NCBI GenBank assembly: GCA_021827245.1
Contig: JAKAWN010000005.1
Coordinates: 1 to 48,057, forward strand
Length of the DNA stretch: 48,057 bases
From: Acidobacteriota bacterium
Lineage (GTDB): Bacteria; Acidobacteriota; Terriglobia; UBA7540
Direction of reading: 5' to 3'
Made by a program: the position numbers and the translations under genes. How positions within the stretch are numbered: the stretch's first letter is position 1; the number at the start of each line of letters is the position of its first letter. Of this stretch, positions 25,249-32,970 are shown in pieces. The notes beneath the pieces are model-generated. The model had not been told where the DNA came from. It did no database searches and worked only from the letters and a program-made list of their open reading frames with translations.

Positions 25249-26202
25249 ATGGCGAGCCGCAGCGCCTCCGAAGAGGGAGGCCCCGCACGAGTCACGGTGG
25301 ACGCGTCCGGCACATCAGCCGTTGAAGGAGAATTGACGCGCACAGTGCGCGTTGTCAGGCTGATCATTGCTGCGTTCGTTGTGGGCGCCATCGTTGCCGG
25401 CGTCTGGAAGGCGAGGGCCGGCCCGCAGCACGGCACAGCGGCTCTGGTGAGCGGCCTGCTTCTCGCCCAGGTTGTCCTGGCTGCCATCCTGATTCTCCTC
25501 GGCAGCTTTGTCGAAGGATTTGGTTACGGTCTTTCGCTCGGCACGCGCTGGCCCTACACTCGCAACATTCTGCTGTTAATGATCCAAGGCGATCCGGAGG
25601 CGGCGCATCGAGTGGTAGCCACCCTGGTGGGCATGATCGCGATCGCGCTAGCCGTGCTCGCGCCGGGTTCGGCTACCATCACTGGCCTGGCATTGGTGGT
25701 CATCACGGCACTGCTGGGCATCGGCACCCTCCACGTCCTGTCCGGCCGCGTTCCCTCCGTTGTGCACGGCACGCACGGATTGCTCGCCTACGGAGTCTTT
25801 CTCGTTTATCTCACTTTCCTTTTCTATCCCGGCGTCCAGTTCTGGTATTACCTCGGAGCCATGGCGGCTCTCCATCCCCTCTTACTCACGGTCTTCCTCG
25901 GCGGCACCACCACCGGGCAGCGCGGCTTCGGCAAGCCAATCGGAGCCTTCTGTAAACCCGTGCGGGCCGCCCACTGGGTCGCGGCGGCCCACATCCTCTC
26001 TGCGCTGACCGTTGTCACAACTCTCGGCTGGCTAATGCCCGCCTATCCCGTGGCCTTCTACCTGGCCGTGGCGCAGATCGCCCTGGGATTCCTACTTGTC
26101 AACGCCGTCAATCTCAAGCCGAAAAATCCTGGCATTATCGTCGCCTGCCACCAAGGGATGGTACTCTTCATCACGGTGGCCATCGTCGCCACCCTTCGAT
26201 GA
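25249..26202 (+). CDS. Polytopic membrane protein resembling heme A synthase (CtaA/COX15)
   Basis: The 317-residue protein has about eight membrane helices. Histidines lie at the ends of several: EAAHRVVATLVGMIAIALAV, VHGTHGLLAYGVFL, AALHPLLLTVFLGG, RAAHWVAAAHILSALTVV and VACHQGMVLFITVAIVATL. The two-fold pattern with HR in one half and HQ in the last helix, and the segment VAQIALGFLLVNAVNLKP, resembles CtaA/COX15, which oxidises heme O to heme A. The match is moderate, and another heme-binding quinol or cytochrome-b-like protein is possible. It follows the radical-SAM/hemerythrin gene on the same strand by about 140 bases, so the two may share a redox or heme context. The ATG at 25249 has an AAGGA too close to be a normal ribosome binding site. 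Confidence 0.55.
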   Translation: MASRSASEEGGPARVTVDASGTSAVEGELTRTVRVVRLIIAAFVVGAIVAGVWKARAGPQHGTAALVSGLLLAQVVLAAILILLGSFVEGFGYGLSLGTRWPYTRNILLLMIQGDPEAAHRVVATLVGMIAIALAVLAPGSATITGLALVVITALLGIGTLHVLSGRVPSVVHGTHGLLAYGVFLVYLTFLFYPGVQFWYYLGAMAALHPLLLTVFLGGTTTGQRGFGKPIGAFCKPVRAAHWVAAAHILSALTVVTTLGWLMPAYPVAFYLAVAQIALGFLLVNAVNLKPKNPGIIVACHQGMVLFITVAIVATLR

Positions 26203-26213
26203 TGCATACAAAG

Positions 26214-26260
26214 GCGGCGCGACCCTCCGGTTCCGAGGTCCCAGGTTCTTTCTGGATTCG
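26214..26260 (+). repeat. Dispersed repeat copy B (see 5394-5440)
   Basis: This plus-strand segment aligns with the minus strand of 5394-5440 over about 45 bases. One frame of each encodes LRFRGPRFF. It follows the CtaA-like stop codon. Confidence 0.55.
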
Positions 26261-26498
26261 TGTTGGCTGGGGGAGGGCCCAGTTCACCCGCCGCATAAAT
26301 GGAATTGGGAGTCCAGGGGATTCCCCTGCCAAACTCCTTCCACGCGGGACAAACTCACGGCCAAAGTACAGATGCTGCCTGCTTACCGCACACATCGCAA
26401 GCACCGCGATGTGCCACCCGCGAAGAAGACAATTCCAGCGTGGGGTTAACGGACAAACAGAAGGCGCCAAAGAGTGTTCTTGCCGAATCGATCTCAAA

Positions 26499-26516
26499 TT
26501 GTGATGTGCATCACTG
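26499..26516. promoter_or_regulatory. CRP/FNR-family-like operator
   Basis: ttgtgatgtgcatcactg contains gtgatg-tg-catcac, a perfect inverted repeat, and fits TGTGA-N6-TCACA with one mismatch. It lies about 540 bases before the ArsR gene. Binding is an inference from motif shape. Confidence 0.4.
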
Positions 26517-27017
26517 TCGCCATGTCCATCAAGAGCTAGTTTGAAATGTTGGGAAGCTTCCGGTCGGCTGCATGTGCCATCGGTGAGGCGATTGCGGATT
26601 TCGAATTGAAAAGAGAATGATCATGGTGACGGCGCAGCACCTGACTGAACTCGGCGATCTGAACGGAATGAACGAAGCTTGCCTGCTGGGAAAAGGAAAA
26701 GACTGGAGTATGGCATCCACTTTGCCGACCGGAATTCGACCTAAGTCAGCAAGGGAGGCGCTCAAAGCCATGGCAGATAACTTCGATCGGTTGAAAGACG
26801 GGAATTTCGCTTTGACCTTAACAGCAACGAATCAGCGCCTCCTGCCGCAGAAAGACGATCAATCCTCACATACCTTGCCATCCGAAGCTTCATCGAAACG
26901 CCAGCGCCGAGCGAACTGGCTGAACCCGTGATCGAACCGGGAACGGGTTCATGCTCTGTGGGGCGTGTCAGAAGAGCCTCCGCGGGGAACAAAGATCCAA
27001 AAAGATTAAAATGGCCG

Positions 27018-27046
27018 TTGACATGTATATTCGTATATGCTATATT
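27018..27046 (+). promoter_or_regulatory. Sigma-70-type promoter overlapped by AT-rich direct repeats
   Basis: TTGACA at 27018-27023 and TATATT at 27041-27046 are separated by 17 bases, near-consensus for sigma 70. The repeats tatattcgtatatg (27027-27040) and tatatttcgaatatatg (27041-27057) cover the spacer, -10 and start codon, so an ArsR-type protein could block transcription here. Transcription would start at about 27053, leaving almost no leader before the ATG at 27055. Confidence 0.65.
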
Positions 27047-27054
27047 TCGAATAT

Positions 27055-27432
27055 ATGAGGACGTATAATTCCAATGGGAACCACAAAAAAGGACTCGACA
27101 TCTTCGACTTGCATGCTTCTCTTTGCGGAACCCTTGCCAATCCGACGCGCTTGAAAATCATCGCATTGCTTGGCAGGCAGGAAAGGAAAGTCGGAGAACT
27201 GGCCGAAGTCATTGGAGTCTCGCAGTCTAATGTAAGCCAGCATCTGGCCATCCTGAGTTCACATGGCCTGCTGCAGGCGCGCAAGCAGGCGCAGACCGTC
27301 TTCTATAGCCTCGCAGACCGGCGGATTATCCGGGCGTGCTCGCTGATCCGCTCCGTGCTCCTTGACCAAATGAAGAGCCAAGGGGAGGTCGCGCGAGAGA
27401 CCGATCCGCGATATGTGGTCACCATCGACTGA
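27055..27432 (+). CDS. ArsR/SmtB-family transcriptional regulator
   Basis: The 125-residue winged-helix protein has the ArsR core SLCGTLANPTRLKIIALLGRQERKVGELAEVIGVSQSNVSQHLAILSSHGLLQARKQAQTVFYSLADRRI split over about residues 22-91, with recognition helix SQSNVSQHL. It has only two cysteines, C24 before the core and C95 in the last helix. These do not align with the Cys41/Cys107 pair of sulfide-sensing SqrR, and no metal-box ELCVCDL is present, so a different thiol switch or none is possible. The promoter and direct repeats overlap the start, suggesting autoregulation. It heads the TusA/Hdr/DsrE cluster, with 50 bases to tusA. The start would be leaderless; an ATG at 27037 is ruled out as it lies inside the promoter. 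Confidence 0.85.
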   Translation: MRTYNSNGNHKKGLDIFDLHASLCGTLANPTRLKIIALLGRQERKVGELAEVIGVSQSNVSQHLAILSSHGLLQARKQAQTVFYSLADRRIIRACSLIRSVLLDQMKSQGEVARETDPRYVVTID

Positions 27433-27482
27433 CAACGCTCGCAACGTTCGCGGCGGTCAACAAGCAAAGGAGTGGAAGAACC

Positions 27483-27734
27483 ATGGGAGTAGATCTGAAG
27501 ACTCTGAATCCTACCAAAACCGTTGATGCCCGAGGTACCGCTTGCCCTGGCCCGCTGCTGGAAGCCAAGAAAGCTGTCGGCACCGTCGGCGTCAGTCAGA
27601 TTGTGGAAGTCCTATCCAATGATCCCGGCTCGCGCAACGACATCCCCGTCTGGGCCAAGAAGGTTGGCCACGAGTATTTGGGAGTCGTCGAGGCCGATGG
27701 CTTCGACCGGCATTTCATCCTCCGCAAGAAATAA
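27483..27734 (+). CDS. tusA: TusA-family sulfur carrier protein
   Basis: The 83-residue protein has the family signature TVDARGTACPGPLLEAKKAV with active-site C21 in CPGP, followed by the second strand IVEVLSNDPGSRNDIPVWAKKVGHEYLGV. TusA proteins carry sulfane sulfur as a persulfide on this Cys, in tRNA thiolation, molybdenum cofactor synthesis or dissimilatory sulfur metabolism. AAAGGAG lies before the ATG. Its place first among the structural genes of the HdrA/DsrE cluster suggests the dissimilatory-type role of feeding or accepting sulfur, rather than tRNA modification. Confidence 0.92.
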   Translation: MGVDLKTLNPTKTVDARGTACPGPLLEAKKAVGTVGVSQIVEVLSNDPGSRNDIPVWAKKVGHEYLGVVEADGFDRHFILRKK

Positions 27735-27756
27735 CCCGGCGGAAGAGAGGCTTACG

Positions 27757-28242
27757 ATGGAGTCTGAATTTGAGCCGAGAATATTAGTGTTGGCAACGCT
27801 CGCCTGCGCCTATCCTGGCGCCGACGCCGTGGGCAAAGCGCATCTGGAATACCCATCTAACGTGAGCATTTTACGGGTACCGTCGCCGGTGCTCTTTCCC
27901 GAGGATTTTTACGCGCGCGCTTATGCGCGGGGCATCGATGGCATCCTAATCGCCTCCTGCGGCTCCGACTGCCCCTACACGGGGGCGTACGACAAGCTTG
28001 CACGGCGCATCGACCGGCTGGTGCGGAAGATGAAGGAAGGCGGCCTTGAAATCGAGCGGATGCGGCTGACGGCCATCTGCACGGTGTGCATCAAGGCGTT
28101 TCTCAAAGAGGTCACGCAAATGGACCAGAAGCTGCGCGAGCTTGGACCGGTGAATCGATCTGCCGCTACCGAGATCTGGCAGGCTTCCCTGCAGGAGTTG
28201 CAGGCGGGACGGCCCGTCGAACTGACAAGGAGTGCGTCATGA
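27757..28242 (+). CDS. MvhD-like hydrogenase/heterodisulfide reductase delta subunit, stand-alone
   Basis: The 161-residue protein matches the MvhD/FrhD family along its length: ACAYPGADAVG, LEYPSNVSILRVPSP, GIDGILIASCGSDCPYTGAYDKLARRI and RLTAICTVCIKAFLKEVTQMDQKLRELGP. MvhD carries a [2Fe-2S] cluster and passes electrons to HdrA; in QmoB a copy is fused to the HdrA C-terminus. Here it is separate, upstream of the hdrA genes. Of the usual Cys set, the first Cys of CxxC and the Cys after the RV strand are missing (LAC at C17; VPSP), while SCGSDC (C68, C72) remains and ICTVC (C108, C111) is extra. Its stop overlaps the next start (ATGA), so translation is coupled. Confidence 0.82.
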   Translation: MESEFEPRILVLATLACAYPGADAVGKAHLEYPSNVSILRVPSPVLFPEDFYARAYARGIDGILIASCGSDCPYTGAYDKLARRIDRLVRKMKEGGLEIERMRLTAICTVCIKAFLKEVTQMDQKLRELGPVNRSAATEIWQASLQELQAGRPVELTRSAS

Positions 28243-29606
28243 GCTCTGGCAACGGCGCAGCGATGCGCAAAACGGAACAAACCTTTGACGTTGTTGTGGT
28301 GGGCGGAGGCATTGCGGGATTGCAGGCGGCGCTCGATCTCGCCGACCAGGATTACAAGGTGCTGGTCGTCGAAAAGCAGCCGAGTATTGGCGGCCGCATG
28401 ATCTCACTCAGCAAGGTATTTCCCACGCTCGATTGCGCCAGTTGCATAACCACGCCGAAGATGTCAGCGGCGGCTCACCATCCCAACATTACCCTGATGA
28501 CCTACACCACCGTGGACGCCATTGAGCCGGCTGGTGGCAACCAGCGCCTGACGCTGACCAAGAAGCCGCGTTACGTCGATACCTCGGCTTGCATCGGCTG
28601 CCGGTTGTGTGAGTATGAATGCCCGGTGGAGTATCCTGATCCGTTTGAGCAGGGCATGGGAGCCCTGCGCGCGATCTCGGTGCCTTTCGCCAACGCCATT
28701 CCGCAGTATGCCGTACTCAACCCGGAATATTGCATCGGGTGTGGCGCCTGCGTCAGGGCGTGTGCCAGCGACGCGATTCGCCTCGATCAGCAACCTGAAA
28801 CGCTGACAGTGGAGGCGGACGCGGTGGTGCTGGCAACCGGCTTCCACCTGAACTCCACTTCGCTCAAGCCGCAATACAACGCTTCTCACTCGAAGGACAT
28901 TATTTCGCCGCTGCAACTCGAACGGCTGCTGGCTCCGCACGGGCCATATGGGCGTGTCCTGCGGCCCTCGGACGGCAAGATTCCCGACAGCGTGGCCTTT
29001 GTGCTTTGCGCCGGATCGCGCGATCAGAGCATCGGCGTGCCCTATTGCTCACGCGTGTGCTGCATGTATTCCATCAAGCAGGCGATGCTGCTTTCCGGTG
29101 CACTGCCCACGGCGGACATCACGCTTTACTATATGGACATTCGCGCGTTCGGCAAGGGCTTCGAGCAGTTTTACCAGAACGCGAAGGCCATGGGCATCAA
29201 CTTTGTCAAAGGGAAGGTAGCGCGCATTACGCCACAACCGAATGGCGATCTGGTGGCGCGCGTCGAAGCCATCGAAGAGGACGGCCGGGTGATGGAAAAC
29301 CGGCACGACCTGGTGGTGCTGGCGCAAGGCATTGTGCCCGAACTGGTCTCGCCGGAAAGCCTCGGCGCGGCCAAAGAAGAGGACGGCTTCGTTCAGCGGC
29401 CTGACCCGCTGCGGCCTGCGTGGACAGGCCGTGAAGGGATTTTCGTGGCTGGTACGGCGGCCGGGCCGAAGGACATTGTGGATTCCATCATGGAAGCAGG
29501 CTCGGCGGCGATGGAGACTTCGCATTACCTCGCGCAGAAGCGCGCGGCCGCCGGCGCCAGCGCTCCATCCCTCGAACTTGAAGTCATAGGAGCCGCAAGT
29601 GAGTGA
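28239..29606 (+). CDS. hdrA: HdrA/QmoA-like FAD and 4Fe-4S protein
   Basis: The 455-residue soluble flavoprotein has an FAD-binding GGGIAGL (residues 22-28), the HdrA motif DCASCITTPKM (C66, C69), two ferredoxin-type clusters CIGCRLCEYEC (C118-C128) and CIGCGACVRAC (C165-C175), and the later CSRVCCMYSIKQAML. In HdrA proteins this arrangement moves electrons between a flavin and Fe-S clusters. The short length without a C-terminal ferredoxin domain fits the QmoA side of a QmoA/QmoB pair. AAGGAG precedes the ATG. It overlaps the MvhD-like gene by four bases and the next hdrA by eight. Confidence 0.9.
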   Translation: MSSGNGAAMRKTEQTFDVVVVGGGIAGLQAALDLADQDYKVLVVEKQPSIGGRMISLSKVFPTLDCASCITTPKMSAAAHHPNITLMTYTTVDAIEPAGGNQRLTLTKKPRYVDTSACIGCRLCEYECPVEYPDPFEQGMGALRAISVPFANAIPQYAVLNPEYCIGCGACVRACASDAIRLDQQPETLTVEADAVVLATGFHLNSTSLKPQYNASHSKDIISPLQLERLLAPHGPYGRVLRPSDGKIPDSVAFVLCAGSRDQSIGVPYCSRVCCMYSIKQAMLLSGALPTADITLYYMDIRAFGKGFEQFYQNAKAMGINFVKGKVARITPQPNGDLVARVEAIEEDGRVMENRHDLVVLAQGIVPELVSPESLGAAKEEDGFVQRPDPLRPAWTGREGIFVAGTAAGPKDIVDSIMEAGSAAMETSHYLAQKRAAAGASAPSLELEVIGAASE

Positions 29607-31470
29607 GCAAAAGCAAAGCTCCAAGCCAGAGTCAGAATCAGAAAAGCCCCGCATTGGCGTCTACATCTGCCGGTGCGGCGGCAACATCAGTGACGTTGTC
29701 AATACAGACGCGCTCGCCGAGAAGGTGAAAGAGCTTGGCGACGTGGCCGCCTGCAAGGTGGAAACGTTCATGTGCTCGGATCCCGGGCAGGCGACCATCG
29801 TCGAAGACATTCAAAAGCAGAACCTGAACCGCATTGTCGTTGCGTCATGCTCGCCGTTCCTGCACGAATTGACGTTTCGAACTGCGGTGCAGCGCGGCGG
29901 GCTGAATCCTTTTCTCTACGAGCACGTCAACATCCGCGAGCAGGACAGTTGGGCACACAAGCACGACCCGGCCGGCGCAACATCCAAGGCCCTACGGATG
30001 ATCTATGCGGCGGTCGGTAAGCTGCATCATGTCGAACCGCTCGAGCGAATCCGCATGGGCAATCATCGCCAGGCGCTTGTGGTCGGCGGCGGCATCGCCG
30101 GCCTGAAAACCGCAGCCGAACTGGCAGGCAAGGGCGTGCCGGTGATCCTGGTGGAGCAGGCGCCGAGTCTGGGCGGCCGCGTTGCCCTGCTGGCACGGAC
30201 GTTTCCAGATGAGGACGAGGGCGCTGAGTTGGTGAGGAAACTCATCGCCCAAGTCACCGATCATCCGCTGGTTCGTATTTTTACGCGGGCGCGCGTCGCG
30301 AAGGTTTCCGGATTCATCGGCAATTTTGATGTGAAGATCGCGCTCGAACCGAAACCGGGTACTGCGGCTCCGACAGACGGGAACGGCTCGGCTCGGCCTG
30401 AGAGCGTAACAGAGATTCGCGCCTCGGTCGGCACCATCATTATGGCGACTGGGGCCGATCCGTACATCCCGGCCAAAGGCGAATACGGCTTTGCCGAGCA
30501 GCCAGCGGTGGTGTCTCTGGCCGACTTCCTGCGGCAGCTCGCCGCCCTGCCGAACGGCCACTTCACGTGGAACGGCAAACGGGTGAGGAACGTGGGCTTT
30601 CTGCACTGTGTTGGCAGCCGGCAAATCGAAGGAGTGAATCCGCCGCAGGCCGATGGGAAGATCAACGATTACTGCTCGCGCTACTGCTGCACCGCCATAT
30701 TGCAGCAGGCTCTCACGCTCAAGAAACGCTTCCCCGAAGTGAACGTATTCGATTTCTACCAGGACATCCGCACCTACGGCAGGCACGAGGACTACTATAC
30801 AAAAAGTTCAGAGGCCGGTGTGGTGTTCCTGCGCTACCACGCAGAGGAGCCGCCGGTGGTTGAGCCGGGACAGAACGGCTCGGCGCTGAAAGTCCGTGTG
30901 AAAGATTATCTGACATTTGGCGAAGAAGTCGAGGTGCCTCTCGACCTTCTCGTGCTCGGCGTGGGTCTCGTGCCGCACGGCATCCCGGAGTTGATTGATC
31001 TGCTGAAGCTGCCGGTTGGCGCCGATCGCTTTTTGCAGGAGGTCCATCCAAAATTGCGGCCTGTGGAGACGGCGGTCAACGGCGTGCTGCTGGCCGGAAC
31101 GGCTCAGGCCCCCATGAACATTGAGGAAACGCTCTCCGCCGCGGGCGCGGCGGCGGTGAAAGCGGCGATTCCACTTTCGCGCGACGAAGTGCAGTTGGAT
31201 CCCTTCGTTGCCGAAGTAAATGCGGAAAAGTGTAACGGCTGCGAGAGCTGTTTGACGGCGTGTGCTTACACCGGCGCACTGTTCAAGGAAACCGTGCAGC
31301 TTGACGGCGAGCCGGCGGTTAAAGCCCGTGTAAATCCCGGCTTGTGCTTTGGCTGCGGCGCGTGTGTGGCCGTCTGCCCGACGCGTGCGATCGACCTGAG
31401 GGGCTGGACGCTGGACCAGTTCGACGCGATGGTCGACGGGCTGGTTGAAGCCGTGCCGGTGGAGGGCTGA
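29599..31470 (+). CDS. hdrA: HdrA/QmoB-like FAD and 4Fe-4S protein
   Basis: The 623-residue protein has the full HdrA plan: N-terminal Cys-rich part (VYICRCGGNISDVV, MCSDPG, ASCSPFLHE), FAD-binding VVGGGIAGLKTAAEL at about 160, the CSRYCCTAILQQAL motif at about 360, and two C-terminal ferredoxin clusters (CNGCESCLTAC and CFGCGACVAVC). In QmoB an MvhD domain follows these; here that domain is the separate upstream gene, and the two lengths together are near QmoB size. The start is GTG with AGGAG upstream, overlapping the preceding gene by eight bases. It probably pairs with the first HdrA in a soluble module docking onto the QmoC-like subunit. No HdrB gene was found. Confidence 0.9.
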   Translation: MSEQKQSSKPESESEKPRIGVYICRCGGNISDVVNTDALAEKVKELGDVAACKVETFMCSDPGQATIVEDIQKQNLNRIVVASCSPFLHELTFRTAVQRGGLNPFLYEHVNIREQDSWAHKHDPAGATSKALRMIYAAVGKLHHVEPLERIRMGNHRQALVVGGGIAGLKTAAELAGKGVPVILVEQAPSLGGRVALLARTFPDEDEGAELVRKLIAQVTDHPLVRIFTRARVAKVSGFIGNFDVKIALEPKPGTAAPTDGNGSARPESVTEIRASVGTIIMATGADPYIPAKGEYGFAEQPAVVSLADFLRQLAALPNGHFTWNGKRVRNVGFLHCVGSRQIEGVNPPQADGKINDYCSRYCCTAILQQALTLKKRFPEVNVFDFYQDIRTYGRHEDYYTKSSEAGVVFLRYHAEEPPVVEPGQNGSALKVRVKDYLTFGEEVEVPLDLLVLGVGLVPHGIPELIDLLKLPVGADRFLQEVHPKLRPVETAVNGVLLAGTAQAPMNIEETLSAAGAAAVKAAIPLSRDEVQLDPFVAEVNAEKCNGCESCLTACAYTGALFKETVQLDGEPAVKARVNPGLCFGCGACVAVCPTRAIDLRGWTLDQFDAMVDGLVEAVPVEG

Positions 31471-31490
31471 CCTTTTAAGGGAGAAAAACG

Positions 31491-31790
31491 ATGCCCGCAA
31501 AACTTACCGAAGCACACCGACAGGCGCTGAAGCTGTTCCGCGAACAGCACAGCGACCCCTCTGGAAGCCTGAAAAAGTACGTGGCCGATTTTCGCCACGA
31601 CCGCAAACAGATCACCGAAGCTCTGCGGAAAGGGGCTGGCACGGTGCCGGAGCTCGCGCGGCAAACCGACCTGCCCGCCGACCAGGTGCTTTGGCACGTT
31701 ACCGCCATGAGGAAATACGGCACGGTGCAGGAGTCCAGCCCGGACGGTGATTACGTGAAATACGAGTTCATCGAACAGAACGGTAAATAG
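31491..31790 (+). CDS. Small winged-helix protein inside the Hdr cluster
   Basis: The 99-residue protein looks like a winged-helix fold: KLTEAHRQALKLFREQH and a linker, then ITEALRKGAGTVPELARQTDLPADQVLWHVTAMRKYGTVQESSPDGDYVKYEFIE, i.e. helix-turn-helix followed by a two-strand wing. AGGGAG lies before the ATG. There are no Cys residues. Its place between the QmoB- and QmoC-like genes, 20 and 7 bases from them, suggests a dedicated role, either regulation or protein-protein contact within the complex. The function is unknown. Confidence 0.72.
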   Translation: MPAKLTEAHRQALKLFREQHSDPSGSLKKYVADFRHDRKQITEALRKGAGTVPELARQTDLPADQVLWHVTAMRKYGTVQESSPDGDYVKYEFIEQNGK

Positions 31791-31797
31791 GTGCAAA

Positions 31798-32970
31798 ATG
31801 GGCGCAACACTCAAGCCTAAAACGGTCGATCCTGATTTTCGAAATGAGCTGGCGCGCTTCGGCGCCGACAGCGTGATCAATTGCTTCAATTGCGGCAATT
31901 GCTCGGCGATTTGTTCGCTCTCGAAGGACAACACACCCTTTCCCCGAAAATTGGTTCGCTACGCGCAGTTGGGCTTGAAAGAGAAGCTGGTGGAATCGCC
32001 CGAACTGTGGCTCTGCTATTCTTGCGGCGAGTGCAGCACGACCTGCCCCCGCGGCGCCAAGCCCGCTGAGACTATGGCGGCGCTGCGGCGTTACTCCGTC
32101 GCCTCGTTCGATCCCACGGGACTCGCCCGCCGGATGTATGAGAGCACGGCGGTGACACTGACCGTGACACTTTTGCTGGCCGGGTTGCTGGCTTTCCTTC
32201 TGGTTTCGCTTGGGCGGGCTCAGCCGATGCACGGCTGGATCTTCGGGCTCGTGCCCTACGAGGTGGTTCACAAGGTGGGCATGGGCATTTTTGCTTTGCT
32301 CGCGATTGTTGCGGTGGTCGGCAGCATCGGCCTGGTTCGGAATTATCGCCGCAGCCTGGGTGGCGAATCGCCATTGCAGGGGCTGCCGTGGCGGGAGCGT
32401 CTAAGCGTCCTGAAGCGGCTCGGCCAGGAAATCCTGACGATGAATCGTCATGCCACATGTGATGAGGACGAGACTCCCGCGCCGTGGTACTTGACGCCAC
32501 GCGCCATCCACTACAGCGTGATGGCAGGTTTTCTGGGGCTGTTCATCGCCTCGGGCCTCGATTTCATCTTCATCTACTTTCTAGGCTGGGGCTGGTTCCC
32601 GCCGGCGCGCGTGCTCGGAACAATTTCCGGCCTGTTAATGCTATACGGAGTGAGCGCGTCCATCTATCAGCGTTACCGGGGAAAGGCAACCTACCTGACC
32701 AGCTCGACGCTGTCGGACTGGTGGCTGCTGGCGTTCCTGCTGGTGCTGGCAATCACCGGCTTCTGGCTTGAGACGGCCGTATCGTTCGGTTGGGCGGGCC
32801 CGGTGAACGATACGGTGCTGCTGATCCACACCACCATGGCCATGGAACTGGTGCTGCTCGTCATGGTCACCAAGCTGGCGCACATGATTTACCGCCCGCT
32901 CTCCCTGGGGCTTTATTACGCCCGCCAGCAACGCGACATCTATGAAACCAACCGAGGGAATAATGACTGA
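31798..32970 (+). CDS. QmoC-like membrane subunit (HdrC ferredoxin fused to cytochrome b-type domain)
   Basis: The 390-residue protein has two N-terminal 4Fe-4S motifs, CFNCGNCSAIC (C29-C39) and CYSCGECSTTC (C73-C83), in the HdrC arrangement, followed from about residue 117 by six or so membrane helices. Heme-ligand candidates are H in VVHKVGMGIFALL, IHYSVMAGFLG, IHTTMAMELVLL and LAHMIYRPLSLGL. This is the fusion seen in QmoC (HdrC plus HdrE), which links the soluble HdrA-type subunits to the quinone pool. The ATG overlaps nothing but lies seven bases after the winged-helix stop. Its own stop overlaps the dsrE start by eight bases. Confidence 0.88.
   Translation: MGATLKPKTVDPDFRNELARFGADSVINCFNCGNCSAICSLSKDNTPFPRKLVRYAQLGLKEKLVESPELWLCYSCGECSTTCPRGAKPAETMAALRRYSVASFDPTGLARRMYESTAVTLTVTLLLAGLLAFLLVSLGRAQPMHGWIFGLVPYEVVHKVGMGIFALLAIVAVVGSIGLVRNYRRSLGGESPLQGLPWRERLSVLKRLGQEILTMNRHATCDEDETPAPWYLTPRAIHYSVMAGFLGLFIASGLDFIFIYFLGWGWFPPARVLGTISGLLMLYGVSASIYQRYRGKATYLTSSTLSDWWLLAFLLVLAITGFWLETAVSFGWAGPVNDTVLLIHTTMAMELVLLVMVTKLAHMIYRPLSLGLYYARQQRDIYETNRGNND

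Larger units (their letters stand above)
26203..27017. other. Intergenic region (815 bp) with repeats and a CRP/FNR-like site, no confident gene
   Basis: It holds dispersed repeat copy B (26214-26260), one copy of a second dispersed repeat (about 26388-26421) and a palindrome at 26500-26516. A 104-codon open frame (26617-26931) has no recognisable domain and is not called. Confidence 0.5.

Noticed and set aside
26617..26931. 104-codon plus-strand frame upstream of the ArsR gene
   Set aside because: No domain, no clear ribosome binding site; kept only as a possibility in the intergenic note.
27055..27432. Calling the ArsR protein a SqrR/BigR or metal-sensing ArsR
   Set aside because: Its two cysteines do not align with those of SqrR, and the metal-box motif is missing.
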